Shown piece after piece: positions 5,441 to 5,974 of a stretch of 5,974 bases of DNA. The first letter of the stretch is position 1, and every line of letters starts with the position of its first letter. Location: positions 1 to 5,974 of the forward strand of contig JBIOJB010000135.1 in NCBI GenBank assembly GCA_044450465.1, read 5' to 3'. Source of the DNA: JBIOJB01 sp044450465 (lineage in GTDB: Bacteria; Chloroflexota; Dormibacteria; Dormibacterales; Dormibacteraceae). The notes below the pieces were generated by a model. The model had not been told where the DNA came from, made no database searches, and was given only the letters and a program-made list of their open reading frames with translations. The position numbers and the translations under genes were made by a program.

Positions 5441-5974
5441 TCCGGACCACCCGCCGTACTGTCATGAACACCTCGGCCGCCTCGAGGCAAGCCTGGTTGC
5501 CCCAGTTGTGAGCTCGGTACCGCAGCGCCTCCAACGAACGTGGGTGGGGGTACTCGCGAACCTCGCTCTCGTAGCAGGCCATCGCCTCCACCTTCGAGTC
5601 GAGAGTGTCCGTAATGTCAACCCACGTGTCTGGGACGAAAGTCCTCGGATAAGCCCATTCGGTGCTGCTCGCCGTGTCGAAGGCGTAGATCAGCTCGATG
5701 AAGTTCTCGGTCGGCCGTGTCGCCACGAGCATGGCCTGGAAGACGAGGTGGTGGTCCCGGTTGACGTCTCCACCGTACTGCCCGTAGACGACCTGAGGGC
5801 GGATCTCACGAACGATCGGCTCAATGCAGCCGATGATCTCCGTCAGGTTGATGGTGTCCAGACGCTGGTCCGGGAAGCCGAGAAGGCGGACATCCTGGAC
5901 GCCGAGGCGGCGTGCGGCGGCCTGGATGTGTGAGCTTTGACCGACGCCGTTCGGGCCGTAGCGCAGCGATTCCC
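5421..5974 (-). CDS. PIG-L/LmbE-type deacetylase, C-terminal part
   Basis: The minus strand is open from the right edge to TGA at 5423-5421, giving 183 visible residues; the N-terminus is outside the window. The fragment resembles PIG-L family zinc deacetylases, which remove N-acetyl groups from GlcNAc-type sugars (relatives: GlcNAc-PI deacetylase, MshB, BshB). Visible signs are QAAARRLGV (17-25), LGFPDQRLDT (31-40), IREIRPQVVYGQ region (54-65), and GGDVNRDHHLVFQA (67-80), which matches the family's D-x-N-x-DH metal-site segment. The N-terminal AHPDDE zinc motif would lie upstream and cannot be checked. The reading continues through the middle to a C-terminal WVDITDTLDSKVEAMACYES stretch, typical of the family where the product is a sugar or peptide-like substrate. 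It overlaps the phosphoglycosyl transferase start by 20 bases, implying a shared transcript and pathway. Its substrate is likely a nucleotide sugar or lipid-linked sugar of this locus (inference). Confidence 0.85.
   Translation of the reverse strand, partial: ESLRYGPNGVGQSSHIQAAARRLGVQDVRLLGFPDQRLDTINLTEIIGCIEPIVREIRPQVVYGQYGGDVNRDHHLVFQAMLVATRPTENFIELIYAFDTASSTEWAYPRTFVPDTWVDITDTLDSKVEAMACYESEVREYPHPRSLEALRYRAHNWGNQACLEAAEVFMTVRRVVRNGKAAV

Noticed and set aside
5151..5933. 260-codon plus-strand frame opposite the transferase and deacetylase
   Set aside because: No motifs; the opposite strand carries two recognisable enzymes with conserved catalytic residues.

Overview
The window is a high-GC bacterial segment with GTG starts, tightly overlapping genes and one good TTGACG-N18-TACGGT promoter match. 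This suggests an actinobacterium or another high-GC, mostly Gram-positive-like lineage (some Chloroflexota or Dormibacterota would look similar). No taxonomic marker is present, so this is an inference. The content is part of a cell-surface or extracellular polysaccharide locus that uses the Wzx/Wzy logic.

Layout, left to right. (1) 1-674, minus: 5' part of a gene for an exported protein with a clear signal peptide. It runs off the left edge, and a promoter candidate lies in the 249-base gap before it. (2) 924-2222 and 2219-3496, both minus: a flippase of the Wzx/MATE-like superfamily and a Wzy/WaaL-type O-antigen polymerase or ligase. They are coupled by a 4-base GTGA overlap, with the polymerase transcribed first. 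(3) 3497-3724: divergent regulatory region holding two separate 16-base palindromes. (4) 3725-4702, plus: a predicted lipoprotein whose mature part reads as an eight-stranded TIM barrel, with a DEP motif at strand 4 and eight cysteines. (5) 4703-4733: a stem-loop between convergent genes. (6) 4724-5440, minus: a PglC-like monotopic phosphoglycosyl transferase, the enzyme that starts lipid-linked glycan assembly. It overlaps by 20 bases the C-terminal part of a PIG-L/LmbE-type deacetylase (5421-5974), which runs off the right edge.

How the genes would work together (inference). The phosphoglycosyl transferase loads the first sugar phosphate onto undecaprenyl phosphate. The PIG-L enzyme probably removes an N-acetyl group from a sugar of the pathway. 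Glycosyltransferases that must lie outside the window would extend the unit, the flippase would turn it to the outer face, and the Wzy-like protein would polymerise it or transfer it. The lipoprotein and the exported protein would act outside the membrane, possibly on the finished polymer. The least familiar parts are the TIM-barrel lipoprotein and the exported protein. I see no CRISPR array, insertion sequence, tRNA, rRNA or defence system.
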